Origin: Alphaproteobacteria bacterium
GTDB lineage: Bacteria > Pseudomonadota > Alphaproteobacteria > Rhizobiales > Rhizobiaceae
NCBI GenBank assembly: GCA_016861165.1
Contig: BOKV01000018.1
Span: 30,430-94,429 of the forward strand
DNA length: 64,000 nucleotides
Direction: 5' to 3'
Shown piece after piece: positions 54,783-63,933 of the stretch. Both the position numbers and the translations under genes were made by a program. The first letter of the stretch is position 1, and every line of letters starts with the position of its first letter. The notes under the pieces are model-generated. The model worked only from the letters and a program-made list of their open reading frames with translations, had not been told where the DNA came from and made no database searches.

Positions 54783-55828
54783 TCCTTCCGCCGGAACACG
54801 GAGCCGAACAGCCGCAACCGGCTGATGCCGCCGTCGGGATGGATGGCGAAGCGAACATGGGTGACCGGGCCGACGCCGCCGGCGACCTGCGAGACGAACT
54901 CGTGCACCTGGTCCATGTGCAGCTTGTGGCGGGGCAGAATCGGCTGCCATTCTTCCGACGCTTCGATGTCGGCCTGCGGCAGCGGGCCGACGCGGTCGGG
55001 CAGATAGGCGCCGCGCAGTTCGCAGCTTTCGGGATAGTTGCCCTTGAAGTGTGCGGTGTCGATGACGACGCGGTGGATGGTGCCGGCGTGGCCGAGCTTG
55101 ATGATGGCCCAGTCGTGGCCGGGCCCGCGCCGGCGCGCCGTCTCCCAGCCGTCGCCCATGTTGACGCCGCGGCCCGGCGCCAGCAGGCGCTCGGGCGAGC
55201 CGTAGTGGGCGTCCGACCAGGCGAGTGGCCGGGCGCCGTGGAACAGATAGGCAAGATCGATCTCCTGGCCGTCGGCCACCGTCGACCAGTCGAAATGCGC
55301 GGCGCCATAGACGCGCAGGCGGGCGATGCCGCCGTCGGGATAGATGTGCAGGCGCAGATGCGTCCACACCTGCGCCCGCAGTTGCGCGTCGGCGACGGCG
55401 TGGAAATTGTGGGAGTCGCCCTTGAGCGCGGTCCGGGTCAGCAGCTCCGTCCAGTGGGTGGCGTCGTCCGGGGCACCGTCACAGAAGGCGGCTTCGATCG
55501 AACAGGCTGGCGGGAAGTTGCCGGTGAAGAAGGAGGTGTCGACGTCGAAGCCGAAGACGCGGCCCGGCCGGGCAAGCTGGATCAGCGCCCAGTCGTGGCC
55601 GGGCACGCGCTTGCGCCGCGATTCCCAGCCGTCCATCCACTTGCCGTTCTCGTCATATTCGCCGGGCAGGAAAACCGGCGTCTCGTCGCGCAACATGCGT
55701 TCGAGCGGTGCGAAGAACTGGTCGGTGGCGTAGAGCCCCCTGGCGCCGAGGCGGGCCGAGGCCAGATTGAGCGTGCCGTTGGCGAAGTCGGGCAGCGCGA
55801 CCGGCTTGGCGGTGATCGGTTCTACCAT
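54779..55828 (-). CDS. alc: Allantoicase
   Basis: The 349-residue enzyme hydrolyses allantoate to ureidoglycolate and urea. It has two homologous halves, each with a GWESRRKR or GWETARRR element (residues about 66-73 and 230-237), a GHDWALIQL or GHDWAIIKL element and a matching YPDGGIARLRVYG or HPDGGISRLRLFG strand. ATG 55828 is preceded by CAGGAGC. The next gene upstream on the strand starts the same purine breakdown route, 24 bases away. Confidence 0.95.
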   Translation of the reverse strand: MVEPITAKPVALPDFANGTLNLASARLGARGLYATDQFFAPLERMLRDETPVFLPGEYDENGKWMDGWESRRKRVPGHDWALIQLARPGRVFGFDVDTSFFTGNFPPACSIEAAFCDGAPDDATHWTELLTRTALKGDSHNFHAVADAQLRAQVWTHLRLHIYPDGGIARLRVYGAAHFDWSTVADGQEIDLAYLFHGARPLAWSDAHYGSPERLLAPGRGVNMGDGWETARRRGPGHDWAIIKLGHAGTIHRVVIDTAHFKGNYPESCELRGAYLPDRVGPLPQADIEASEEWQPILPRHKLHMDQVHEFVSQVAGGVGPVTHVRFAIHPDGGISRLRLFGSVFRRKD

Positions 55829-55851
55829 TGGCTTTGCTCCTGGCCGGAGGT

Positions 55852-57300
55852 TCACGGCAGCATGTCGTTGAGGCGCAGAAGGGCGATCCTTTCCACCTCG
55901 GCGCAGGCGGTCGCGAATTCGGTCTCGCGGTCGTTGTGCACGCGCTCACGGAAGGCGGCGAGAATCTCGTCCTTGCCGCGGCCCCTGACCGCCATGATGA
56001 ACGGGAAACCGAACCGGTCGACATAGGCGGTGTTGAGCTGGGTGAAGGTGGCGCGCTCGGCATCGGTCAGCGCGTCGAGGCCGGCGGACGCCTGCTCGGC
56101 CGCCGACTCGGGCGTCAGCCGTTTGGCCAGGGCCAGCCGGCCGGCCAGGTCGGGATGGGCCTTGAGCACGGCGAGCCTGCGTTCCTGCGGCGCGCTGCGG
56201 AAGACCCGGCAAAGCGCGCCGTGCAGGCCGACGGCGCTGTCATTGGCCGGGCCGAGGCCGCGCTCCCAGGCGTCCTCGGCGATCCACGGCGAATGCTCGA
56301 ACACGCCGCCGAACCGCTCGACGAAGGCGTCTCGCATCAGGCGCGACGGCCGTTCGCGCGCCCGCCACGGATGGGTGCGGCGCCAATGGTCGGCGATTTC
56401 CTGGCGCGTCGGCGTCCACACGGCCTCATGGCCGCGCACATAGTCGACAAAGCGCTGCAGCGCGCCGATGCGACCGGGCCGGCCGACGAGGCGGCAGTGC
56501 AGGCCGACGCTCATCATCTTCGGCGCGCCGTTGTTGCCTTCCTCGTAGAGGGCGTCGAAGGAATCCTTCAGGTAGCGGAAGAACGGCTCGGCGTGGTCAT
56601 AGCCGGCGGTGATGGCAAAGCGCATGTCGTTGGCATCGAGCGTGTAGGGGATGATGAGCAGCGGCTGCTGGCCGGCGCCGCCGTCGACATGCGCATCGTA
56701 CCACCAGGGCAGGTCGTCGTCATAGGCGTCCGCACACCAGGCAAAGCCGCCTTCGCGCGCGATGATATCGACGGTATTGACCGAACAGCGGCCGGTGTAC
56801 CAGCCGGTCGGGCGCGCGCCGGCCACTTCGGCGTGGAGGCGGATCGCCTCGCGCATGTCGTCCGTTTCGGCCTCGCGCGTATGGTCGCGGTAGTCGATCC
56901 ATTTGAGACCGTGCGAGGCGATCTCCCAACCTGCCTCGCGCATGGCTGCCACCTGCTCGGGCGAGCGCATCAGCGCGGTAGCGACGCCAAAGACCGTTGG
57001 CCGGATGCCGACCCCGGTGAACAGCCGCCACAGCCGCCAGAAGCCGGCGCGGGCACCGTAGTCGTAGATCGATTCCATGTTCCAGTGGCGCATGCCCGGC
57101 CAGGGCTGGGCGCCGGTGATCTCCGACAGGAAGGCTTCCGAAGCCTTGTCGCCGTGCAGGATGCAGTTCTCACCGCCCTCCTCGTAATTGACGACGAAGG
57201 AGACCGCGATCCGGGCGCCGCCCGGCCAGCGCGGGTCGATGCCGGCGCGGCCGTAGCCGGCCAAGTCGCGCGGATAGTATCTTGGGGGAAACCGGTTCAT
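55852..57300 (-). CDS. PuuE allantoinase fused to OHCU decarboxylase
   Basis: This 482-residue bifunctional protein joins two steps. Residues 1 to about 305 are a PuuE-type allantoinase of the polysaccharide deacetylase fold (SFVVNYEEGGENCILHGD, GWEIASHGLKWIDYRDHT, MSVGLHCRLVGRPGRI). Residues about 310-482 are an OHCU decarboxylase domain with VLKAHPDLAGRLA and LNTAYVDRFGFPFIMAVRG. It therefore makes S-allantoin and opens it to allantoate. The ATG at 57300 begins the conserved PRDLAGYG leader. The divergent hiuH supplies its substrate. Confidence 0.95.
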   Translation of the reverse strand: MNRFPPRYYPRDLAGYGRAGIDPRWPGGARIAVSFVVNYEEGGENCILHGDKASEAFLSEITGAQPWPGMRHWNMESIYDYGARAGFWRLWRLFTGVGIRPTVFGVATALMRSPEQVAAMREAGWEIASHGLKWIDYRDHTREAETDDMREAIRLHAEVAGARPTGWYTGRCSVNTVDIIAREGGFAWCADAYDDDLPWWYDAHVDGGAGQQPLLIIPYTLDANDMRFAITAGYDHAEPFFRYLKDSFDALYEEGNNGAPKMMSVGLHCRLVGRPGRIGALQRFVDYVRGHEAVWTPTRQEIADHWRRTHPWRARERPSRLMRDAFVERFGGVFEHSPWIAEDAWERGLGPANDSAVGLHGALCRVFRSAPQERRLAVLKAHPDLAGRLALAKRLTPESAAEQASAGLDALTDAERATFTQLNTAYVDRFGFPFIMAVRGRGKDEILAAFRERVHNDRETEFATACAEVERIALLRLNDMLP

Positions 57301-57449
57301 CGCCGCGTCACCGACCTGCAAGCCATTGCCAAAAATGCGGAACAAGCCAAGACTGACAATGGAATATCGCGCGCGGGAGGATTTGTCAGGCCTCGGCATG
57401 ACGGGAAAGGCGATTTCGGGTTGGGGCGGGTCAGGAGTCGGGCGTTTCG

Positions 57450-57809
57450 ATGGGCAAGGGCAAACTCACCACGCATGTATTGGACACGGCAAGCGGCCGC
57501 CCGGCGGGCGGCATGAAGATCACGCTCCACCGGGTGAAGGGCAAGGCGCTCGAAAAGCTCAAGTCGGTGGTCACCAATGCCGACGGGCGCTGCGATGCGC
57601 CGCTGCTGGCGGGCCCGGCGATGCGCAAGGGAACCTACGAACTGCATTTCGACGCCGGCGCCTATCTGAAGGCGGCCGGGCTGGAACTGCCGAAGCCGGC
57701 CTTTCTCGACGTGATCCCGATCCGCTTCGGCATCGCCGACGCCGACGGCCACTATCATGTGCCGCTGCTGGTATCCCCTTACGGCTATTCCACCTATCGC
57801 GGGAGCTAG
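57450..57809 (+). CDS. hiuH: 5-hydroxyisourate hydrolase
   Basis: The 119-residue transthyretin-like enzyme opens with [18 protein letters not shown] and ends with the signature tetrad YRGS, preceded by [16 protein letters not shown]. It hydrolyses 5-hydroxyisourate to OHCU, the substrate of the decarboxylase domain encoded divergently. It starts 149 bases from that gene. puuD begins three bases after its stop. Confidence 0.97.
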   Translation: MGKGKLTTHVLDTASGRPAGGMKITLHRVKGKALEKLKSVVTNADGRCDAPLLAGPAMRKGTYELHFDAGAYLKAAGLELPKPAFLDVIPIRFGIADADGHYHVPLLVSPYGYSTYRGS

Positions 57810-57812
57810 GCG

Positions 57813-59051
57813 ATGGTCGATCTCCTGTGGGAATGGCTCAACTTCGCCGTGCGCTGGCTGCACGTCATCACCGGCATCGCCTGGATCGGCTCGTCATTCT
57901 ATTTCATCGCGCTCGACCTCAGCCTGAAGCAGCGCGACGGCCTGCCGGCCGGCGTGCAGGGCGATACCTGGCAGGTCCATGGCGGCGGCTTCTACCACAT
58001 GATGAAATACACCGTGGCGCCGCCGAGGATGCCGGAGGACCTGACCTGGTTCAAATGGGAGAGTTACTGGACATGGCTATCCGGCGCCTTCCTGCTCGGC
58101 GTCCTCTATTACGGCTCGTCGGAGCTGTTCCTGATCGACCGGCAGGTCGCCGATCTCGAACCGTGGCAGGCGATTCTCATCGGCATCGGCGGCATCGTGC
58201 TCGGCTACACCGTCTACGAGGGGCTCTGCCGCTCGCCGCTCGGCGCCAACGATTACGCACTCTACGCGGTGCTGTTCGTCTTCGTCGTCGCCGTCGGCTG
58301 GGGCTTCACGCAGATCTTCTCCGGGCGCGGCGCCTTCATCCATGTCGGCGCGCTCATCGCCACCATCATGACGGCCAATGTCGCCCACGTCATCATCCCC
58401 AACCAGCGCAAGACGGTGGCCGCGCTCAAGGCCGGCGAGGCGCCGGACCCGAAATGGGGCAAGCAGGCCAAGCAGCGCTCGACCCACAACAACTACATCA
58501 CGCTGCCGGTCGTCTTCCTGATGCTGTCGAACCACTACCCGCTGGCGTTTGCCACCAAATACAACTGGGCCATCATCGGCCTGGTGCTGCTGACCGGCTT
58601 CACCATCCGCCACTTCTTCAACAGCATGCATGCCGGCAAGGGAAAGCCGTGGTGGACCTGGGCGGCAACGGCGATCCTGTTCATCCTCATCATGTGGCTG
58701 TCGCAGGCCGGCCCGCCGCAGCGCGACGCGGTGGCGGCCGCACGCCCGGCGGTGGCCGAACGGCTGATGGCCAGCGCCGAGTTCGAGGCGGTGCGCGAGA
58801 TCGTCACCGGCCGCTGCTCGATGTGCCACGCGCGCGAGCCGGTGTGGGAGGGGATCGCGCGGGCGCCCCGCCACGTGTTCCTCGAGGAGGATGACGACAT
58901 CGCTCGTCATGCCGAGCAGATCTATGCCCAGGCGGCGCGCTCGGACGCCATGCCGCCCGGCAACCTTACCGGGCTCGAGGCCGTCGATCGCGAGGTGCTG
59001 GCGCGCTGGTACGAGGGGGCGACCGGCCAGCGGCGGCATCTGCTCTGGTAG
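57813..59051 (+). CDS. puuD: Urate hydroxylase PuuD with cytochrome c tail
   Basis: The 412-residue membrane protein has eight or more helices with VRWLHVITGIAWIGSSFYFI and FYHMMKYTVAPPRMPEDLTW, the PuuD hallmarks. A C-terminal cytochrome c domain has heme motif CSMCH at 335-339 and an axial Met in SDAMPPGN near residue 380. It oxidises urate to 5-hydroxyisourate, passing electrons to the respiratory chain instead of oxygen. It replaces soluble uricase and directly follows hiuH, which uses its product. Confidence 0.96.
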   Translation: MVDLLWEWLNFAVRWLHVITGIAWIGSSFYFIALDLSLKQRDGLPAGVQGDTWQVHGGGFYHMMKYTVAPPRMPEDLTWFKWESYWTWLSGAFLLGVLYYGSSELFLIDRQVADLEPWQAILIGIGGIVLGYTVYEGLCRSPLGANDYALYAVLFVFVVAVGWGFTQIFSGRGAFIHVGALIATIMTANVAHVIIPNQRKTVAALKAGEAPDPKWGKQAKQRSTHNNYITLPVVFLMLSNHYPLAFATKYNWAIIGLVLLTGFTIRHFFNSMHAGKGKPWWTWAATAILFILIMWLSQAGPPQRDAVAAARPAVAERLMASAEFEAVREIVTGRCSMCHAREPVWEGIARAPRHVFLEEDDDIARHAEQIYAQAARSDAMPPGNLTGLEAVDREVLARWYEGATGQRRHLLW

Positions 59052-59138
59052 CGCGGCGCGCCGGCCCCCGGGCACACCCGATCTTAAGGTTTTTGCGGCA
59101 GTGCTGGAGGCGGCCACACCCGCCCGGAGCCGCGGCCG

Positions 59139-60380
59139 ATGATGCCCGAACAGAACGCCAGGCTGATCGCCGGCTGCAACGCGCCGCTCGCCGCGCTGAG
59201 CCTGTTCATCGCGATGTTCGTGCTATGGGGTGCGCGGCTTTCCGGCGGCCACGTCGTTGACTGGCAGGGCTTCATCCTCGGCCGCGACTTCCTGAACTTC
59301 TGGCACTACGGCATTGCCGCCTGGGGCGGCGAGGCGGCGCGCTTCTATGACGTGGCGTTCTATAACGGCCTGCTCGATGCGCTGGTGCCCGGACACGACT
59401 ACCCGGACCAGAACTGGTCCTATCCACCGCACTACATGCTGCTGGCCGCCCCCTTCGGCCTCATGGGCTACTACTGGGCGCTGGCGCTCTACAGCGCGCT
59501 GGGGCTCTGGCTGTACTGGAAGGTCATTGTCACCGGCCTTGACGGCGCAGCGGAGCGTCTGGCGCTGCTTGCCATGCCGACGCTTGCCGTCGGCCTCCTG
59601 TGCGGCCAAGTGTCGGCGCTGCTTGCCGTCGCATTCGTTGCCATCTACCGCTGGCTCGACCGGAGGCCGCTGGCCGCCGGCCTCATGATCGCGCTGCTGA
59701 CGGTCAAGCCGCAGATCGGCTTGCTGATCCCCCTGTTCCTGATCCTGACCGGCCGCTGGCGGGTGTTCGCTGCGGCCGCCGCCGGAACGCTCGCCCTGGT
59801 CGGCCTGTCGCTGGCGGTCCACGGTGTTGAGGTCTGGCAGACCTGGCTCATGCGGGGCATCGCCACCCAGTCGACGACGCTGACGCAGTCGAACGTCATC
59901 GTCATGGGACTGATGCCGACGGTCTTCGTCGACATGATCCTGATCGGCGCCGGCCGGCCGGCGGCGATCGGCGCCCAGGCGGTGGTGTCGGCGTCGGCTG
60001 TCGCTCTGATGTGGCTGACGGTGCGGGCGACCGGCGACCGTTTCCTGCAGTTCGCCGCGCTGGTGGCGGCGGGCTTCCTCGTCACCCCCTATCTGATGGC
60101 CTACGACACGCTGGTGCTGGGCTGGGTGATGATGATGCTGGCGCGGCGCGCCGCGATGGCGCCCTGGCAGGGGGCCGTCTATTTCCTGGCGATGGCGATC
60201 TGCCCGCTCGGGGTCGCGCTGGCGCTGGTCGGCCTGCCCGGCACGCCGCTCGTGCTGGCCGGCGTGGCGGTGTGGGTGTGGCGCGCGGCGGTGGCGAGCG
60301 ACCAGGCGATGGCCGCCGTCAATAGGGCGACAGAACCATCACGGTCGGGCTCTGCGGCAGCGTCTTCAGCGACACCGTGA
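59139..60380 (+). CDS. GT87/DUF2029-like integral membrane glycosyltransferase
   Basis: The 413-residue protein has about ten membrane helices. FILGRDFLNFWHYGIAAWGG followed by YPPHYMLLAAPFGLMGY and LLTVKPQIGLLIPLFLIL are typical of DUF2029 (GT87) mannosyl- or arabinosyl-type transferases that use polyprenyl-phosphate sugars. The first-loop Asp in GRDFLNFW is likely catalytic. Two adjacent ATGs begin at 59139 and 59142. The last 62 bases overlap the convergent MBL-fold gene. The glycan target is unknown. Confidence 0.82.
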   Translation: MMPEQNARLIAGCNAPLAALSLFIAMFVLWGARLSGGHVVDWQGFILGRDFLNFWHYGIAAWGGEAARFYDVAFYNGLLDALVPGHDYPDQNWSYPPHYMLLAAPFGLMGYYWALALYSALGLWLYWKVIVTGLDGAAERLALLAMPTLAVGLLCGQVSALLAVAFVAIYRWLDRRPLAAGLMIALLTVKPQIGLLIPLFLILTGRWRVFAAAAAGTLALVGLSLAVHGVEVWQTWLMRGIATQSTTLTQSNVIVMGLMPTVFVDMILIGAGRPAAIGAQAVVSASAVALMWLTVRATGDRFLQFAALVAAGFLVTPYLMAYDTLVLGWVMMMLARRAAMAPWQGAVYFLAMAICPLGVALALVGLPGTPLVLAGVAVWVWRAAVASDQAMAAVNRATEPSRSGSAAASSATP

Positions 60381-61140
60381 CGGTGTTGGACTGGGCGACC
60401 TGGGTCTCGAACTTCTCCGACATGCCGGCGACGAAGCGTTGCAGCGTGAAGGTCGAGAAGTAGTGCATCGGGATGACCATGCTGGAACGCACCTGCTCGG
60501 CCAGCTCGATCATGCCGGCGATGCTCATCGTGTAGTTGCCGTCGACCGGCAGGAACAGGATGTCGATACGGCCGATCTCGGCGATGTGCTCGGGCGTCAG
60601 CTTGTGGTGCAGGTGGCCGAGATGGCCGATGCACAGGCCGGCGACCTCGAAGATGAAGATCGAGTTGCCGTCCTTTTCCCGCATCAGCGTCTCGTAATAG
60701 AGGTCGGTGGTGACATTGCGGATATACATGTCACCAACCTCGACCCGGTGGCGGGCCGGGTCTTCGCCATCGGGATTCCAGCCGCGCAACACGTGCGCGA
60801 TGCCCGGGTCGGGGCTGCTGGTGTAGTGGGAGGAATGGGCGTGGTTCATCGTCACCACGTCGGGCGGCGGGCCGTCGCCGAAATAGCCGGCGTAGTCGGT
60901 GACGACGGCGACCCCCTGCGGAGAGGTGATGCGGAAGGCCGAATGACCGACATAGGTGATCGACACCTCGTCGGCGGCGAGCGCGGCGGCCCGGTAGCCG
61001 ACCGGCACCGGTTTCGGCGTCCCGCGCTCCTCGACTATCGCCTGGCAGATGCTGCTCTGGGCGGCGGCCAGCCCGGTGCCCGCAAGCAGCACGGCAAACG
61101 AGATCAGGGCAGTCGCGGCGCGCGCGAGGCCGATGGGCAT
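60319..61140 (-). CDS. Secreted MBL-fold hydrolase-like protein
   Basis: The 273-residue protein has a signal peptide (MPIGLARAATALISFAVLLA, cleavage near AAA) and a UlaG-like metallo-beta-lactamase fold. The metal motif reads MNHAHSSHYTSSP, so the usual HxHxDH has Ser in place of Asp; HLGHLHH, FLPVDGNYTMS and IPMHYFS follow. Metal binding may thus be altered. ATG 61140 starts the signal peptide; an extension to 61221 is not supported. The substrate is unknown. Confidence 0.82.
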   Translation of the reverse strand: MPIGLARAATALISFAVLLAGTGLAAAQSSICQAIVEERGTPKPVPVGYRAAALAADEVSITYVGHSAFRITSPQGVAVVTDYAGYFGDGPPPDVVTMNHAHSSHYTSSPDPGIAHVLRGWNPDGEDPARHRVEVGDMYIRNVTTDLYYETLMREKDGNSIFIFEVAGLCIGHLGHLHHKLTPEHIAEIGRIDILFLPVDGNYTMSIAGMIELAEQVRSSMVIPMHYFSTFTLQRFVAGMSEKFETQVAQSNTVTVSLKTLPQSPTVMVLSPY

Positions 61141-61591
61141 GACGGCGGTCCTTGCCGGTAATGGTCGTCGCTCACCGTGAAGGCTAAGCCATCCGCCGGC
61201 CTTGGCAAGGGCCGGCGCCATCGCATTTTGGTGATCGGGGCAGGTTCCGGCGACGAGCTGCCGGTGAGAGCGGGCGCGTCAGGGCGGCGAGAATCAAGGG
61301 ACCACCGCGGCGGAGAAATCCTTTGACCGGAGGGGCGTTTTCCGGTGTCGGCTCCGCTGCGGTGGTCCAATTGCCGGAGACCTCTAAGGGGCGTTTTTCG
61401 AGGCGCCGGCAAACCGAATTCTCTGTTGGGCGGTGGCATCGTCCGTGCCGTCCGTCGTGATCATGAGATAGCGCGGCGCCGCGCCGGCGGTTGTGCATTT
61501 GCGCACATGGCGACGGCTGGCGGTAGGCTGGCGGAGCCGCCATTGCATTGGCCGGGCTCGCCGGCCTAGAAGGCGGCCGGGAGGGCGCAGC
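61141..61591. other. 451-base intergenic stretch with nested inverted repeats
   Basis: No credible gene is present. The stretch separates the divergent MBL-fold and CoA-transferase genes and should hold both promoters. It contains a short hairpin (61195-61201 with 61210-61216) and the larger structured element described separately. Confidence 0.7.
61299..61403. repeat. Nested hairpins with repeated GGGGCGTTT(T) loop
   Basis: Arms of 17 bases (61299-61315 and 61352-61368) pair with one mismatch around a 36-base loop. Inside the loop ACCGGA (61326-61331) pairs with TCCGGT (61341-61346) and exposes GGGGCGTTT. A second small hairpin (61381-61384 with 61400-61403) exposes a nearly identical loop, GGGGCGTTTTT, on a different stem. 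Neither strand shows an intrinsic terminator tail in a useful place. Confidence 0.6.
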
Positions 61592-62827
61592 ATGGACAAG
61601 GCGATGGACGGACGGGCGATGCCGGGTGGCGAGACAGCCGGCATCCTTTCAGGCTACCGCATCATCGACCTGTCGACCGTGGTGCTCGGGCCATTCGCCA
61701 CCCAGATGCTGGGTGATCTCGGCGCCGACGTGATCAAGGTCGAGCCGCCCGAGGGCGACGTCATGCGCCACGCCGGTCCGCACCGGTCGCCGGGCATGGG
61801 GCCGATCTATCTGACCATCAACCGCAACAAGCGGGCGATCACGCTCGATCTGCGCAAGCAGGAGGCCAAGGCCGTGCTGCGCCGGCTGATCGCCACCGCC
61901 GACGCGCTGATGCACAACGTGCGCGCCGCCGGCATCGCCCGTCTCGGCTTCGACTATGACAGCGTCAGGGCGCTGCGCCCCGACATCGTCTATGTCCACG
62001 CCGTCGGTTTCGGCTCCGGCGGCGTCTATGCCGGCCGGCCGGCCTATGACGACCTGGTGCAGGCGGTGAGCGGGCTTGCCTCGATGCTGCCGCGCCAGGA
62101 CGGCGGCGAGGCGCCGCGCTATTTCCCCGGGCTGATCGCCGACAAGACGACCGGGCTCTATGCGGCCAACGCCGTGCTGGCCGGCCTGCTCCACCGCGAG
62201 CGGACCGGCCGCGGCCAGTTCATCGAGGTGCCGATGATGGAATGCGTTGTCTCCTTCACCATGGCCGAGAACCTCTACGGCCACGCTTTCGTGCCGCCGA
62301 AAGGACCGACGGCCTATGCCCGCTCGATCGCGCCGGAACGCCGGCCGCACCGCACCGCCGACGGCTACATCGCCGTCATGCCCTATTCGGACGCCGACTG
62401 GGCGGCCTTCTTCAGGCTCGGCGGGCGGCCGGAACTGGCCGCCGACCGACGCTTCGCCACCTATGGCGCGCGCACCGAGAACATCAGCGAACTCTATCGC
62501 ATGGTCGGCGACATCACGCCGACGCGGACGACCGGGGAATGGCTGGAACTGCTGACGGCGGCGGGCGTGCCGGCCATGCCCGTCCACACCCTCGATTCGG
62601 TGCTGGACGATCCGCAGATGCGCAAGACCGGGTTCGTTGCCGAGCGCGATCACCCCAGCGAGGGGCGCTATCTTGCCATCGGCCAGCCGCTGCGCTTTTC
62701 CGACGCGCCAACGCCGATCCGTCGCGATGCGCCGCTGCAGGGCCAGCATACGCGTGAGTTGCTGGACGAGCTGGGCTTTGGCGAAGCGGAAATCGCGGCG
62801 ATGGAAGCGGCGGGCGCGATCGGCTGA
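61592..62827 (+). CDS. Class III (CaiB/BaiF) acyl-CoA transferase
   Basis: The 411-residue enzyme moves CoA between carboxylic acids. GYRIIDLSTVVLGPFATQML and GDLGADVIKVEPPEGD are family-typical, and the catalytic Asp is the one in GLIADKTTGLYAANAVLAGL. RRPHRTADGYIAVMPYSDADW and the C-terminal HTRELLDELGF also match. ATG 61592 is preceded by GGGAGGGCGCAGC. A frame extension to 61493 shows no match. The acids involved are not evident and no partner genes are adjacent. Confidence 0.92.
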   Translation: MDKAMDGRAMPGGETAGILSGYRIIDLSTVVLGPFATQMLGDLGADVIKVEPPEGDVMRHAGPHRSPGMGPIYLTINRNKRAITLDLRKQEAKAVLRRLIATADALMHNVRAAGIARLGFDYDSVRALRPDIVYVHAVGFGSGGVYAGRPAYDDLVQAVSGLASMLPRQDGGEAPRYFPGLIADKTTGLYAANAVLAGLLHRERTGRGQFIEVPMMECVVSFTMAENLYGHAFVPPKGPTAYARSIAPERRPHRTADGYIAVMPYSDADWAAFFRLGGRPELAADRRFATYGARTENISELYRMVGDITPTRTTGEWLELLTAAGVPAMPVHTLDSVLDDPQMRKTGFVAERDHPSEGRYLAIGQPLRFSDAPTPIRRDAPLQGQHTRELLDELGFGEAEIAAMEAAGAIG

Positions 62828-63045
62828 AGCTGGGCGCAGGCGGCCCGTCGCCGACGCTCCGGGACGATTTTTCCGCCGGCCGGCAATGCCTCGGTGGTTC
62901 AATCCGCGCCGGCCGAGGACGGACAAAAACCGATTGCTGTCGCCGTTTGATCTGAAGCAATAGAAAGGCGGACGATCTGCGCTAGGCAGCCGCGGGGCAA
63001 ACAGGCGATTGGCCCGGCCCGTTGCAGCCGGAGCCGCAGGAGATT

Positions 63046-63918
63046 ATGTCGGTCGCCATGGATAACGAACGGACGACCGGCGCCAGCGAGAGGCGAGACG
63101 ACATGGCCGTCATCGAAGCGAATGTCGCGACCAGCGCGGGCTTTGCCATTCCCGACAACGTCTTCGCCGAGAAGGTGGTGTCGGTCAAACACTACACCGA
63201 CCGGCTGTTCAAGTTCCGCATCACGCGGCCGGCGAGCTTCCGCTTCCGCTCGGGCGAATTCGTCATGATCGGCCTGCCGAACGCCGCCAAGCCGGTATTT
63301 CGCGCCTATTCGATCGCGAGCCCCTCCTGGGACGATGAACTCGAGTTCTTTTCGATCAAGGTGCCGGGCGGGCCGCTGACCGAACACCTGCAGCGCATCC
63401 AGCCGGGCGACACCATCCTGATGCGCAAGAAGCCGACCGGCACGCTCGTCAATGACGCGCTGTTGCCGGGCAAGCGGCTGTACCTTTTCTCGACCGGCAC
63501 CGGCATCGCGCCCTTCGCCAGCCTCATCCGCGATCCGGAGACCTACGAGAAGTTCGAGGCGGTGATCCTCACCCACACCTGCCGGCTGGCGGCCGAACTC
63601 AAATATGGCGAGGAACTGGTCGCCGAACTGCGGGACGATCCGCTGATCGGCGAGTTCGCCGACCGCCTCCACTATTACGCGACCACGACGCGGGAACCGT
63701 CGCTGCGGATGGGCCGCATCACCACGTTAATCGAAAACGGGCAGTTCTTCAGCGATCTCGGCCTGCCGTCGCTCGACCCGCAGACCGACCGCGTGATGAT
63801 CTGCGGCTCGATGGGGGTGATCAAGGACGTGCGCGCGCTGGTCGAGAAGGCCGGCCTGATCGAGGGCTCCAACGCGGCGCCGGGCACTTTCGTCGTCGAA
63901 CGGGCCTTCGTCGACTGA
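63046..63918 (+). CDS. fpr: Ferredoxin/flavodoxin-NADP reductase
   Basis: The 290-residue flavoenzyme has the FAD motif FRAYSIASPSWDDELEFFSI, the loop GPLTEHLQRIQPGD and the NADP motifs STGTGIAPFASLIRDP and MICGSMGVIKDV, ending VERAFVD like the subclass I bacterial Fpr. It exchanges electrons between NADPH and ferredoxin or flavodoxin, supporting oxidative stress defence and possibly the radical SAM enzymes. ATG 63046 is supported by GCAGGAG just before it; an ATG at 63022 is also in frame. The conserved core starts near residue 36. Confidence 0.94.
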   Translation: MSVAMDNERTTGASERRDDMAVIEANVATSAGFAIPDNVFAEKVVSVKHYTDRLFKFRITRPASFRFRSGEFVMIGLPNAAKPVFRAYSIASPSWDDELEFFSIKVPGGPLTEHLQRIQPGDTILMRKKPTGTLVNDALLPGKRLYLFSTGTGIAPFASLIRDPETYEKFEAVILTHTCRLAAELKYGEELVAELRDDPLIGEFADRLHYYATTTREPSLRMGRITTLIENGQFFSDLGLPSLDPQTDRVMICGSMGVIKDVRALVEKAGLIEGSNAAPGTFVVERAFVD

Positions 63919-63933
63919 GCCTGCGACGCCGCG

